A stretch of DNA of 64,000 nt from Ligula intestinalis (lineage: Eukaryota > Platyhelminthes > Cestoda > Diphyllobothriidea > Diphyllobothriidae): assembly GCA_036362985.1 (NCBI GenBank), contig JAYGXS010000002.1, forward strand, positions 86,819,006 through 86,883,005, in the 5' to 3' direction. The position numbers and the translations under genes are program-made. Numbering within the stretch: the stretch's first letter is position 1; each line of letters starts with the position of its first letter. The notes below the pieces were generated by a model. It had not been told where the DNA came from. It worked only from the letters and a program-made list of their open reading frames with translations, and did no database searches. This document shows positions 41,361 to 52,768 of the stretch, piece by piece.

Positions 41361-42499
41361 CGGGATTTTTCGGCCTCTATAATCATTCTTGACCTAGTTT
41401 CTAATCCCCCCTTTTTTGCTGTTTTAGCTGTTGTCCGCGCAATGTGCAAGTTGAGCACCTCGACCAACATTCTTCAACAACCGCACCTGCTGCCTCAGCA
41501 AGCGCGGGAAGCGGCAGCCCGTCTTGCCTTTCCGTCCCCCTCCTGCCCTCGTGTGGCCTCTGATCGGGCCCCCCGAACTTTGCCCTAGGTGGGAGGCTAC
41601 CTACCCCCCCTCCCCCCTCCTTCTGTCTAGGGCTCAGCAAGAAGCATGCGCCCACGTTGTTTGAACATCAGACATCTCTGATTGTCTGAGGAAACAGGTG
41701 ACGTGACTTTGGAACCGGACGAGGGCCTGTGTTTCTCGCTTTTCCGCCCAACTCGCATCTTCTTGCCTCCTTTCGCAGAACACTCCTGACTGCAGGTTCT
41801 GCTGCTTCTGATTTTGTGTGTGTGTATATTTCTATAAAGAATGGGCACTGTGCCAGCGGCGCCCTGTACTTCTTTGATCTGCGCCTTTCCCTCTCCCCCT
41901 GCATTCGCCACTCCGTCTGCCCCATCACCATCACCACCACCACCGGTAGAACTCGTGATACGGCATACTTTTCATTACCTGTGGATACTTTTCCTACGCT
42001 TTTTAATTCTTCTACTGCAAAAACACTTGGACACCTGACCGCGTGCCAACATCATGTTAGTCATTGACCTGCTACTGCCGTTTGTGTTTGATGCTTCTTC
42101 TTATTATTATTACCGACATCGTTTTTTCCAAAGTACACGCGAATTTATTATACATGCCGGGATGCTTTGAGTCAGTCTTTTGTTATTTTATGGTTCACTG
42201 TACAGTAGTCGCCGAAAATCACGCAACATGCCGACATATGCGAAAGATTGATACTTTTTCGCTACTCGGCGTTGACTCAGGTTGTGATGCTGATTATCGT
42301 GTAGTCTATTCTGAGGTCATTTCAGTCAAAATGGGATGCGGGCTTTTTAACAAGCTTCTTTCTGACCACTAGAAAAACGTATCACTTGTGAAACCGGCTA
42401 CTTAAGTAGTATGCCTTTTTACCATTTACTTTGACTGCGGTAGCTGCAACGCAAGTCTACTATCACTTTAAACTAATTTTCTTGAAAGTTACTGTCTCT
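41361..42499. other. No recognised feature
   Basis: Pyrimidine-rich in 41400-41960; no coding family recognised. Confidence 0.35.
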
Positions 42500-42812
42500 A
42501 CACGAGGCTAAGGCCGCCCACGTCGATTTCTATCCACACGGTGTCCAACCAATCACAGACCGACCTAGCCAATGAACGCTCTCTCTCTCTGTCTTCTAGA
42601 CTTACTGCTGTAAAACTGGCACTTGGGACCTCGTCAATCTCCGGGGTGGTCGTGTTCTGCCAAGTCAGACTTCTTCCATCTATTCCCCGTTCCTCTGTGT
42701 AAACAATATACTCTTCCTTCTACTATGACCTTCCAAGACTTCTTCTCTACTAAGTAATCACGGTCTTTAGATCGCAGTTGCTGGGTTTAACTCACTTAAC
42801 CCCCTGCGATAA
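42500..42812 (+). repeat. LTR-like repeat (family L), copy 1
   Basis: ACGGTGTCCAACCAATCACA, GACCTAGCCAATGAACGCTC, GTAAACAATATACTCTTCCT and TTAACCCCCTGCGATA occur in the same order as at 55010-55371. CCAAT-type boxes, then an AATATA/AATAAA-like signal, suit an LTR. Confidence 0.6.
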
Positions 42813-43079
42813 GCGTATGCAGCGTCACGACATATGCTTGAAGTAGGTCTACTACAAGATCTCCGGGTGCTTTGATGCTTACTTACGAATCCTTTAGCAG
42901 CTGGCTCTGTTAAGGAAATAAGTTATTCCAACGTGGAATACTCGAGGGTTGGGGGGGGGGAATTTTGAACACTGAGGGTTCAAAATCCAAGCAGGCTGAT
43001 GAAACTTTAATGTGTCTCTTCAGAAATCATTAGAGTCCGGCGAACATCATTCTTATTAATAACACACACCCTCCCAAGG

Positions 43080-43530
43080 CTACCATGGGCAGCCAGATAA
43101 TGAAGATAAAAGACCTGCTGAACCCCGAAGAACAATCCAGGGTAGTGTAGCGCATCCTATGCTCAAGCTGACCTTGAAATTACACAGGGGAAACTGGACG
43201 TATGCTGGGTTCGCGCATACATGAACATAGGCCGGCTGTCAGGCGGGGTGACGCACTGTCGAAAGTAGCGCCCCACACCTATGAGACGGGCCACGACTTA
43301 AACCTCGCAGCGACGAGGATAATTGTTAACGCCGAGAGTAAGACCGAACGTGAGCTCATTGAAGCCTGGGCCTCGGATTACATATCAGTGAACAGATTAT
43401 TGAGTTGGCGCCCGCATATATTGCTTTCCGCAGAAGCACCCGCACGGCGGACACTGCTGATTAATGAACCCTCCTCTCCCTCCCTCTTTAACTCCCATCC
43501 CCCCTCTACCCGTATGACATTCGACTAGCT
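43080..43530 (+). pseudogene. Penelope-like element (family A) GIY-YIG, with stops
   Basis: From 43080 the frame reads KIKDLLNPEEQSRVV, a stop, RILCSS, a stop, then NYTGETGRMLGSRIHEHRPA, VRRGDALSKVAPHTYETGHD and ERELIEAWASDYISVN. The YTGETG motif keeps the glycine and the EH and AVRRGD motifs match PLE nucleases; of the CxxC pair only the first Cys is clear. Three stops before NYTGETG make it a pseudogene. Its pieces correspond to those at 29976-30383. No RT upstream, and the 3' flank shows no convincing hammerhead. Confidence 0.7.
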
Positions 43531-44559
43531 CCTAACCCCCACAACTGTTGCTTGTTTTAGTGGAAGCATGGTGTTTGAGTTTGCTATTCATTGTGTATGC
43601 ATTTTGACGGAAATTTACCTTACCCTATTCTCGAGTGATTTCCTGTCAATAACTCTTCTCAACCTAGCTTGCGAGTCTGAGCTTATTTTCTTTTGGTGGA
43701 GAATAATTTAACCTCGGGAGATTTAGCGAATAAGCAGGTAATTTCTAGAAAAACAGAGTTTTATCGAATTCGCAATGGCCTATTTGCAAAAAATGTATGC
43801 GTTTATGTGAAGGCAATCCCTGGCTTAAACGTTTCAATACTCCCCTGACGTTTGCAAATGCATAACGAGAAACCGCCAAACTGGCCACCACCTTAGGATC
43901 ATTTTGTATTTTGAACATGGATGGAAACACGTTTGGGCGGCCTGTGTTCTGCTTACACGCGATTTGCTATGATTAACTACCTATCGGACAATCGATAAAC
44001 GAAAAAATTATATCGATGTCTCACAACTACCTTTTACCACACATGACCGGATATGATGCACGTGACTTTGTGCCGCATTTTATATACTACCATACCCGCG
44101 AGAACCTTTGAGGGCCATGTGTGTAAAAAAAACTATATTAAACGTCATTGTGTCTACTAAGTTTTGCTTAGTTTTTCATTTGCACGGACAAGCATGGATT
44201 ACTTCTAAAACTTGAGTCTATGCATGTCACATGAAGTTTCTACATTTTCGCGTTTCTGTAGAAAACAGTTTTTTATCAAGGAAATTCTGCTATTAATATT
44301 TATTTTGCCTGTTCGTTAAATCGGAGATAATTCATTATTGGTTTGGTGTTTTAGTGGATGCGTTTGGATTAGCTTCATATTGGTTAGCGGTTTTTCGTAA
44401 ACTTGGCATATTTAATATGTTAGGTTACATGCTGTGCATAAACGTTAGAACAACCCAATTAGGCAGTTCGGTAAACATGCTGTGAGGGTGAACTTATACA
44501 GATAAATGGGTTCTATTTATAGTGAAAACTTCGTCAGGAGTAATTAAGGCTTTGTAGTG
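43531..44559. other. No recognised feature
   Basis: AT-rich region without recognised coding or repeats. Confidence 0.35.
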
Positions 44560-44930
44560 ACACACTCCATGCAGATGCTTAGGTGATTGCAGTCTCGGTC
44601 TGCCTCTGAAAGAGCCAATCACAGGTGCTACAAACTGCACGAATGCTTGCCTCGCATGGCGACCAATCATACACGCGTAGGCTGGCCCTTAACGGTCTGG
44701 TCAATCACCTTCCAGGCTGAATTGCATAAAGGCCGCCTTGTGGACGCTTGTCAAGACTGTCAGGCTCATAGACTTCGGATTCTGCCCCGCTCGGGTACAA
44801 ACCTACGCTCGTCCGATAGCCAATTTTATCTTACCTATTCTCCACTCCTGTACAGTACAAAATCATTCTTCTATTCTGGCCTCCCACGTCCTGCCTGGCC
44901 TAGGTGGTCATCAGCGTTATGCTTGGCTTA
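44560..44930 (+). repeat. LTR-like repeat (family L), diverged
   Basis: GCCTCTGAAAGAGCCAATCACAG and the TTCTTCTATTCTGGCCTCC block parallel 50330-50747 (GCCTCTGCAACAGCCAATCAC, TCCTCCTACTCTGGCC), but similarity between them is low. Confidence 0.35.
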
Positions 44931-45044
44931 GTGAAGGCAACACGTCTGTATCAACTTACCCTGAACGCTGTCATCCCTTTCTCCTTTTATGACTTGGCCG
45001 GCATCGGCTTGATGGCCGCCTGTTTGAGAACCCTACCATCTCCA

Positions 45045-45315
45045 TGCAGTTTTTTCACTTCGGAAAATCAAGTAGATCGACGTGCGCACATTCCGGAGTG
45101 AATATATATATATATATATATATCGCAGTAAGGGGGGCGTATGACAGCGTCCGGGGGTAACTTGATACAGAACTGTTTCGGACTTATTAGCCTTCACCAG
45201 CCAAGCATAACCCTGAACACCAGCTGGTCGGACAACACATGAACTTTGTTTAGTTCGGAAGCCTATTCGATCGGTGTTCGCACATTCCTGAGTGAATATA
45301 TATACATATATATAA
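45045..45315. repeat. Two-copy direct repeat ending in (TA)n around a SINE fragment
   Basis: GCGCACATTCCGGAGTGAAT at 45085 and TTCGCACATTCCTGAGTGAA at 45277 each run into a TA array (45101-45123, 45294-45313). Between them a SINE-core fragment on the minus strand (45171-45235) reads GGCTAATAAGTCCGAAACAG. Confidence 0.55.
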
Positions 45316-45387
45316 TAGTGAACAGGAAAATTGGCATCAAAAGAAGTATTATTCGGTTTTTTTGGAAGTGATAAAAACTTTATTGGG

Positions 45388-45421
45388 AATTTTCGACACT
45401 GTCTCATCAGGTCGTCGTCAG
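45388..45421 (-). ncRNA. Hammerhead-like core, single copy
   Basis: Minus strand: CTGACGACGACCTGATGAGA then CAGTGTCGAAAATTCCC. It aligns with the 8419-8452 core (CTGACGATGACCTGG, GTGTCGAAAATT) and is followed by CAATAAA. An exact CTGATGA is also present, directly before GACAGTGTCGAAA, giving an alternative core with a 3-bp stem II. Confidence 0.45.
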
Positions 45422-45539
45422 ACAAATGAGAGTTGCACAAAACAGTTAAATCAAATTTATGGCTAACACAAGGTTATACATGGAGTCAGTGTCTTAGTAG
45501 ATGATCGTCACCCGCATTTAATTATGCGGTCAGTGGTAA

Positions 45540-47470
45540 CTGTTTGTTTATTTATCTAATCCAGATAGGCTACCGTCAGTTCCATGCTTCCCTGAGATTG
45601 GTGTACATCGCATCCAATTCGACGTGCCCGTTGATGGCCTCTAAAAACTCACGGCCTTTCTTAGATTGGCAAGAGCCAGCATGGCAAGTTTGGTTCCATG
45701 CAAATTGGTGTTCAGTTTCTAGTTTATGTGACTGTGACTTTGTGTTCTGACCCTTACGTCGCCTTTACTGAATATGCCAAGGTCTTTTTTGTACAGTCAT
45801 GCGTTCAAGTGGTTTGTTTTCCAAGAGCTACTTTCGTGGGAGTACATTTGTTCTGCATCTTGTCGAGATCAAGTGCATTATCACGCCTTGTTGATATTGA
45901 AATGCGTGTACCCATTCTCGGTCCATGCAGGTGATTAAAGTCCTCTTGTAGTATCTGCTCGTCTCTTTCGTATTTATCGTTCTCCACAGTTTGGCGTCAT
46001 CTGCAAGAGCGCTTTACCCGAGTTCACTTACCGTACTAAGTCATTTGCATAGACAATAAATGGGAGCGGCACGGCAACTGACCCTTATGGAACTTCACTT
46101 TTGACAGGCACCCATTCTGAACAGTAGCCACAGTAACTGTTCTCTACGATCTATTAAGAAGTATTGAATCCAGTTCAGAACATTTTCTGTTATCCCCAAG
46201 GCTGATAGCCTTCGAATCAGATGCTTATGTGGAACGCAATTAAATGCCCTGTTGTAGTCAAATTAAATCGTAGCTACTGGATTTTATTCACCCATGACCT
46301 TGGATCAAAGTTCGAGCGACGCAAGAAGTCTGGTAAAATAGTACATTTTTTTCTCAAAATCAGGTAGAACTGAACTGGTTAGACAGCAGACTGTATCAAG
46401 CGATATAATGGAGTTTTACTCATCCTGTCCATCAGCGTTTAGCAGTTGTCTGCCAAATTTATCGGCCGGTAGTTAGTGAGAGTTAGCCGTGATCCTCCTT
46501 TGTGGATGGGTACGGTATTTTCCAACTTCCATGTATCAGGGAATTTACCAGCTTCGAGCTATTTTTGGAAGGTTATACAGAGCGGTTCTGCTAATTCTTG
46601 ACGTTGAAGTACACCTGCGATCTTGTCCGGTCCAGTTAGCTCTTTCAATCCGACTTCTTTAACTCTGCCAAACCTAACTACGGTGTAAATAATACTGTAC
46701 TTGGATGGAGAAATGATGAATTCTTCTGGAGAGCAGGGCTATAGAGGTGGTTGCGTGACTTAGACACTTAGGAAAAGTTTTGAAAGAAGCTTGGTTTTTT
46801 GATGGTCATCGCTCACAATCTGGTTGTATTTGGTCTTTTAAGCTTGCGAGCTGGTCACGATTCTTTGTATTACTTCTTATATTTGCATAGAATACCTTGG
46901 GTTTCTCTGGTTCATATTTTAGGGGACCTAGTACAGAAGGAGCACGTGGTTAATGGTAGTCTTTTGCATAAATTACGTTGTCATCTTAATTATAGAAGTT
47001 CTTCTTCTTCCACAGCTTGCGCTTTTCTCGATTCTCCTTTAATGCTATTGTCAGCCACTTGGATCGTTCTTTGGTTGACAGTTTTATGAGAGAACAGTTC
47101 CAGTTCTTTTAGTTCTTCGTAGTTAATTCAAATATTCTCCAACGTTTCTTGACCTCTCCGAATTCATCTGTTCATACGCCGTATCCAGTCGCCAATTTAA
47201 TTGCCTCAAAGTTTCCCTGCCAAATTTGAGCATCGTTGAGCAACAGCCACGAGAGTTGCGTCCGATATCAATGCCATATGGTCACAAGTACCTACGAGTG
47301 GGCTAACGTTTATTTCCTAAACACTTTCCGCACTCTTGGTGTACAGTAGATCGAAAAGGTAACGATTCCTTGTATGAAACACTAAATAGTTTACTATACA
47401 TTACTAACTACTTAATTGGTTGTAGTAAGCCTATTTTCTTGTGTATATAATCAGCAGTCCCCACACCGAA
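45540..47470 (-). pseudogene. CR1/L2-like LINE: endonuclease end, linker and RT
   Basis: A heavily decayed LINE pol on the minus strand, readable only by moving between frames. From 47450: KDFGVGTADYIHKKIGLLQP and TCDHMALISDATLVAVAQR (endonuclease end). Then KLSTKERSKWLTIALKENR and PKVFYANIRSNTKNRDQLAS (linker). Then ELTGPDKIAGVL, KFPDTWKLENTVPIHKGGSR, LTLTNYRPI (RT start), FNCVPHKHLIRRLSALGITE, NVLNWIQYFLIDRREQ, LPFIVYANDL and KYERDEQILQEDFNHLHG, MQNKCTPTKVALGKQTT. The order is that of a CR1/L2-type RT. The catalytic FADD-type box is destroyed. The N-terminal endonuclease continues at 48300-49100, beyond an R2 repeat, so this was probably one element. Confidence 0.7.
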
Positions 47471-47639
47471 ATCTTTATCGTCCTGTGTTTACCTTTATTG
47501 TTATAAGTTGCGTGATTTCCTAGGCATTTATATCTCTGACATTCATTCCTTTGAGTCACTGCCCGTACCTTTTGAAACAGAAATTTGCCAGGTGTCCTGT
47601 TTAATAGCAGTTTATTTAATTATTGCCTATGGCCTTTCA

Positions 47640-48300
47640 TTGTCATAAAATCCCAATTTATCAGCTAAGAACGAAAATTCCTTACAATAACAATGTTTTG
47701 CCTGCGACTCTCCTTGCGGAGTCGAGTGACGGACGCTCGATTTTCGGGTAGGGATTCCTTGTGGGTCCACCTGGGGAATGTGTGAAGCGCGCCCCTCAGG
47801 CTCATGAGCACCTGGTTTTATGGAAGACGACGGGCGGGGCGTGTCAGGGAAAAAAATTTGACTGTAAAATGTCTGCAAAATAAAAAAATTACGAGGACAA
47901 GTTGGGTTGCCTACTCAAACCTTGGGAGAAGACACTGAAAAGGGGCTTTATTATCATCGCTAACCCCCGCCCGACCAACGGCGAACGCGTGTATGCATGG
48001 GGAGTGTACCCTAACCTCGGGCGAAGTCATTGAGGTACTTTTTCTAGTGGAACCACCAACACCAACTAGTCAAAAGATTAACGCAGTGCAAAAGTGAAAG
48101 ATTGTGGAAATCACTCTACTTAAAATATGTAAGTAAGAGGTTATTACCGTGGATAATTTAAAAGGCTTATTTCGCTTAGTATAGCGACTTAAGCGGTTAT
48201 GATATGCGCTGACCTTTGGAGGACTACTCTGCAGTTCAATGCCATCATCAAATCCCTGCTGAACCGACGAATGACGTGTAAAAAACTGGAAGCTTATGGG
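47640..48300 (-). repeat. R2 repeat, copy 2, inserted in a LINE
   Basis: The complement carries ATTTGATGATGGCATTGAAC, CCCAAGGTTTGAGTAGGC, AACTTGTCCTCGTAA and GGGGCGCGCTTCACACA, as in the other R2 copies. It separates the two halves of a LINE endonuclease. Confidence 0.65.
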
Positions 48301-49100
48301 CAATTCAGCCTACTTAAAGCATTTAAGTAGACGTCTAAAATACATAACAACCGTTCGAACACCACAAGGTTGACTTGGAGGCCTGATGATAGCATTTTCA
48401 GATTTAGGAGCCTAAAGAAGACACAGCAACGTCTCCAGGTCATGGTCTTTTGCACATGCCTTAACAACGTTACATCCAACTGCACTGCTGATATACAGGA
48501 CAACTCCATCGCCTCTATGTTTGCCTCGGTGTCGTCTTTACACTTGATAACCATCTATTTGTATTTCTGTTGGGAATGCACCCATTCCCATGATTATTCA
48601 TCTCACAGAAAGGCCCGCGAGCTCATCTTACGCTGCTGTCATGAGAGCGCGACATGGCTATCGATTTTTTCTCCGATCCTGATTGGCCCATTGTCGGACG
48701 ATGCCTCTCGCGTTCCCTTTAAAGTACATGCACCCTGTGTCTAACTTGACTTGCACTGACTTGCACTGACGTACTGTAACTTGCTCTGTCTGAGTAAATT
48801 CTCTCTTGTTGACTGGTCTTCTCTCTGTCTCGCTGTCTGTACCAGGCGTGGGTCGTAAAAATTTCAGCGTTTTCGATATCTTGGCTGAGCCACGTTTCAC
48901 TTAATGCGATAACTTAAAGCCATATTTCGGCCAAAGTTGTTTTCCTTTTGTCAAGCTTACTCAATCGGCTTTGCACACTTCCGTAAGAGGACTTGGCTTT
49001 CAGTAGATTTGTGTGTTATATTAATTTTTCGACCGCGTGACTTTCGTTGGTATGACGGGTGTTTTCTACAGAAGAGTTTCTTTGACTACGAACAATCACG
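48300..49100 (-). pseudogene. LINE endonuclease N-terminal half, split by solo LTR
   Basis: The minus strand from 49080 reads RLSKLDKRKTTLAEIWL and VIALSETWLSQDIENAE, the ETWL catalytic motif of an APE-type LINE endonuclease. The LTR (48568-48860) interrupts exactly there; on the other side the frame resumes EIQIDGYQV, a stop, RRHRGKHRGDGVVLYISSAV, and then a shifted LKMLSSGLQVNLVVFERL. The I-x-GY...R..R...GGGV.LY order confirms the domain. Probably the same element as 45540-47470, with R2 inserted between them. Confidence 0.7.
48568..48860 (+). mobile_element. Solo LTR, CsRn1-like, 293 bp, with 5-bp target duplication
   Basis: Starts TGTTGGGAATGCACCC and ends near GTACCAGGCGTGGGTCGTAA. Flanked by ATTTC at 48563-48567 and 48861-48865. 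It shares the ATTGGCCCATTG, CTGTCTGAGTAAA and CTCTCTGTCTCGCTG blocks with the other LTRs of the family. Shorter than the 381-403 bp copies, so internally deleted. Confidence 0.8.
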
Positions 49101-49394
49101 CCATGCATTTTTGCTGGAATGGTGGGGCAACAGCTTTATTTGAGATGTCAATGCTTCTGAGGAGATATTTGGTGTGGTATGATTGACGGTGCTAGATCGC
49201 GAGTTCTAATGGATACGAATATGGCCAATTAGGCTAACACAGCGATTGCAGGAAGGTAAACTTAGGTGAATGTGGCAGGTGCTCCAGGCACTAGTTTGCC
49301 GGTCTATGATCTCAAAAGAGAACGTCTAGACCGGTGCATGATGTGTAAATGCGGTAGCAGATGTATAGGTATATCGAGAGGTGCTACATCTAAT

Positions 49395-49815
49395 AACGTT
49401 TAGGCTAACGGCTACGATCTTCCAGGTCCGTTTCCTTAGGAGATGAAAGCAGTCATGGGAAGACCAGAGTAGAAGGAAGAGTTGATTCTGTACAGAGGAT
49501 TGGAGAATAGTTAGTAGGAAGTTTCGACTGTCGAAGCGCAAGTCCATCCGCGATGTGGGCTTGGTCCGAAGTGATGCCTGGTGGCAGATACCGCATTGTC
49601 GTCTGTGTCCACACGGATTTAGTCCAGCCTACTTAATGAGGCCAGTCTACTAACGCAACTATCTCATTGGACGGATTGGAGGCAAGAATGGGGAGACATG
49701 GTGCATGCGTGCGGCTGCGGTTCAGTTTGCGTCTGGCCCGAGGCACGCAGAAAACTGCCTTCGCCCGAGCTCCTATGCTCTAAGTGGTCTTGCTTGTGGC
49801 GTCAGGGAGGGCAGT
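49395..49815 (-). repeat. LTR-like repeat (family L), copy 2
   Basis: AGGCTAACGGCTACGATCTTCC, GACTGTCGAAGCGCAAGTCC, TCAGTTTGCGTCTGGCCCGA and CCTATGCTCTAAGTGGTCTT match 57057-57465 in order. Confidence 0.6.
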
Positions 49816-50329
49816 CCCCGTATCCTACTAGTCTTAAGCACACTCTGGTCCCACTCCGGTCTCCTCAGAACCAAGCGCTGTTTGTGAGACAGTCGTCAAA
49901 TGAAATAAACATTATAGTTACGTCTTGGCCAGGACGCGTTGAATAATTAGTCCTTCAAAAGCGATATGGTGTAGTCTCATTCTCCGCCGTGGCTTACCTG
50001 AACATCACACTGTACCCATCATCTGTGATTTTAACATGATATTATCTCCCACAGCCCATACACTAGAGTATGGTTGATATTGGCTGCCATAAGCCGAGAA
50101 TGTATTATTAGGTCCAGTTCAAATTAAGAGGTACAGAGAATATGCTGGCTCATATGACTACTTGTTGTGAGTTCAGCTACTTCCAGAGGGCAAGAATCTG
50201 CACTTACAAACTTACCGCAGTGGCCTAAATTAATAGGGAAATCTCTTGCCCCTGCGACCTTCAAGGCCAGTGTCGCATGGGAAGAAAAAAACTGTGATAT
50301 CAGGTGGAAGAAATAGTATTATGGTGACT
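49816..50329. other. No recognised feature
   Basis: Nothing recognised between family L copies. Confidence 0.35.
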
Positions 50330-50747
50330 CACTCCACATAGACGAGCATGTCCGAAGGCCCACTGCTGGTAACGCGTACGTCCGCACTGGATACGGCCTC
50401 TGCAACAGCCAATCACAGATCCACAAAGGCTGGTCGCTCCTGACGGCGAATAGGACGCATGCACGCCTTGATCGATGAAGTCTGTCCGGTCAATAACCTT
50501 TGAGGCAAGTAGCCAATGCCCGTTCTCGCTGCCGCTTGTATGCTAAAACCGCACTTGGACCGCAGTTGGCTCTCCTGCTGGTCGTAGGCTAGCCAAGTCA
50601 AACCTCTGTTCATCTATTCTCCTTTCCCTTGTGTACACAATATACTCTTCCTCCTACTCTGGCCTTTAACGACTTCTCTCCAACTAAGTAACCATGGTCT
50701 GAAGATCGTAGTTGCTGGGTTTGACTCACTTAGCCCCCTGCGATAGT
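50330..50747 (+). repeat. LTR-like repeat (family L), copy 3
   Basis: ACAGCCAATCACAGATCC, GTGTACACAATATACTCTTC, CTAAGTAACCATGGTCTGAA and AGCCCCCTGCGATAG follow the family order. Its end meets an inverted copy at 50748. Confidence 0.6.
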
Positions 50748-50990
50748 ATATTCTGTACGAATGTAGGGGAGAATAGGCTGACAGTCGGACTAATGCACAA
50801 CCAGGGCCCAGAGGGTCGCGTCCGAAAGGTAAGAGAGTGGGAGTTATCACTGCGTCTACAGCGCGAACATGCGTGAGTCAGCCACAGGGAGATGGTCGGC
50901 CAGGTGGAATAGAGATAGGCAGATAATGCTGCGTGCGCAAATGCTAGCAGCCGCGATAGGGCGAGAGTCGGGTCACTACAAAATTTCGCC
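50748..50990 (-). repeat. LTR-like repeat, family L subtype
   Basis: TATTCTGTACGAATGTAGGG, GCACAACCAGGGCCCAGAGG and GAGTCAGCCACAGGGAGATG correspond to 53730-53880 (TATTCTGTATAGAGC, CACGACCACAGCCCAGAGG, GAGTCCGCCACAATGAGATG). Confidence 0.5.
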
Positions 50991-51113
50991 ATTCTCGTTC
51001 ATTCGTGACACTTTTTTGTGCTAAATTGTGATGAGAAAATCAGTCTTTTTTCTGATGAAGTTTTCGGCCTTGAAAACGGAGGTGACTGGGTCCGCGTGGC
51101 ACGTGTGCGTGTG

Positions 51114-52166
51114 TCATAGCCCTGCCAGGGTTTCTCCCAGAGGATCGGCCGCCAAGTTACAGCACCACAGGTCGTGGTGAACATTGCAGTCACCTAGCAA
51201 CAACCTGTCTCCAGAAGGTAAGTAGGGGGCGCTGAAGACGGTGAAAACGGGAGAACAACTGGAAGTTGGAGGGATGTAGACGCGCACGACGGTAAGCGGC
51301 GCCGGGCCAATGTCCAGTGAAATTGTAAAAACATCCATGTAGTCAACACCACGCAGGGAGAGCTGATGGTGGGCAATGGTTTTGTCCACCAAGTAGGCCA
51401 GACCTCCGCCATTGTTGCGACCGCACTCTCGACGGAGGATCATGTACTCGGTATAGGAATGGACCTTGGTGGAGTTAGTCCACTTTTTAGCTTGGATAGC
51501 CGCTGCAGCTCTGCTATACGAGCACATGAAGACGAGGAGCTGATCAAGCTTGCCGCGTAAGCCGTTGACCTTGAATTATATAAGCTAAAGGCTAGGCGGC
51601 GTGGTAAGGTAAGAGACTTGAGCATTTGCATGGAAGACAGGAAGGGTAGAAAGCATAGGAGCAGGTAGAGGCACGGGCCAATTCGGACAAGTAAAGGCGG
51701 GCGACCAATCGGCAGAGTTGGCCAGGGCACTGCAGCTAAGATGGCACCAACCATTGCAGTTGCCACAACGTACATGACAGTCGTGGCGGCCCAGGCGGAC
51801 TTGACAGAACGAGCAGTACCATAGAGGTCCACGGTTGGCCTCAATCCCGGCGGCAAGAAGGAGGAGTCAGAGCAGCGTGGCCGGGAGAAGCTGCTCCCTC
51901 ATCAAAAACACAAGGTGGCAGAAGGGGATGTTGATCCAACATAGGGAGATTGGTGTGGCAGACCTTGGCCACCGTGAGGCGGGTGCGAACTCGATAAAGA
52001 CGCCTTCGCGTGGCAAGTAAACAGGCGTGGCATGAATGACACTGGCTTTTCTAACGTCCAAAGCAGATGAGCTTCTGATAGAAGCGAATAGGTGGGTTTC
52101 AGGAAGCATGTAGTGGTCCTTTCTGCCCGATGCCCACATAACTCTTGACGTCACGGACAAGGTCAC
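51114..52166 (-). pseudogene. LINE 5' relic: 2A-like motif, PHD-like finger, APE endonuclease
   Basis: On the minus strand, a 99-residue frame (52166-51867) is followed by a stop and then, in the same frame, LLLLAAGIEANRGP, resembling the 2A-like D-x-E-x-N-P-G-P signal of some LINEs but with D and the first P changed. Next comes LWYCSFCQVRLGRHD and CHVRCGNCNGWCHLSCS, ending FTCPNW: a PHD-type C/H pattern whose last Cys is Trp. After a frame change the endonuclease reads NGLRGKLDQLLVFMCSYSRA, AAIQAKKWTNSTK, RRECGRNNGGGLAYLVDKTI, TISLDIGPAPLTVVRVYIPP and GDCNVHHDLWCCNLAADPLG. The catalytic Glu of the usual QETKW-type motif is replaced (AIQAKKW), while the GDxNxHH motif is close to consensus. 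It stops at GETLAGL; RT is absent. PHD fingers and 2A-like signals are known from CR1-like and related LINEs. Confidence 0.7.
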
Positions 52167-52590
52167 TCAGAGCAGGACCTTGCGCGAATGTCCTTTCGGC
52201 TTGCCTCCGACCAGACGCAAACTGGCGCGCGAGACACAGACCACCCACGCCAGTGTCTACCTTCGTGCTGTCCAACCAATCACCATCAAGATCGCGAGAC
52301 AGAGGGAGGATTCAGTGGACGCTCGGGATGACTGACGCTAGGCTCATTTAGTATTCTGCCCCCTCGTGGGGCGGACACGCCGCAGCTGCTCTCTCACACG
52401 GCACTCACGGTCGATGGCACGCCAGACCGAGTCAACCTTCCTATGAACTACTCTTCAACTCATTCTGTAAACAATATATTGTTCCTATTACTCTGGCTTT
52501 CCAAGAATTCTCTCATCTCCTAAAGGCCTGGGCCTGGAAGATCGCAGCCATTAGGGTTAAACCTTAGTAGCCTTAACACTTTGCGATAAG
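52140..52590 (+). repeat. LTR-like repeat (family L), copy 4
   Basis: ACAAGGTCACTCAGAGCAGG, CCGTGCTGTCCAACCAATCA-type block, CTGTAAACAATATATTGTTC, GGAAGATCGCAGCCATTAGG and AACACTTTGCGATAAG, in family order. Confidence 0.65.
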
Positions 52591-52639
52591 TACTCCAGAA
52601 GAAGAAGGAGATGCAATCGCTGGGAGATGGAGTTTTTTC

Positions 52640-52681
52640 GTCTGACGTTTCGTGCTCTCGCTCGTATTCATCATCAAAGAC
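52640..52681 (-). ncRNA. Hammerhead motif with perfect 4-bp stem I
   Basis: Minus strand: GTCT (52678-52681), TTGATGA (one change), extra T, a weak stem II, GAAACGTC, AGAC (52640-52643) pairing with GTCT. It is followed by the CCAGCGATTGCATCTCC block shared with 2734-2765. It lies 3' of the PLE tail at 52769-53050. Confidence 0.55.
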
Positions 52682-52768
52682 GGGTACTATGGGGCATAGG
52701 ATGCGCAATACTCATAGTCAGTAGTGCCCACGTGACCACAAGCGTATAATTACTAGCTGCTCTCGCGA

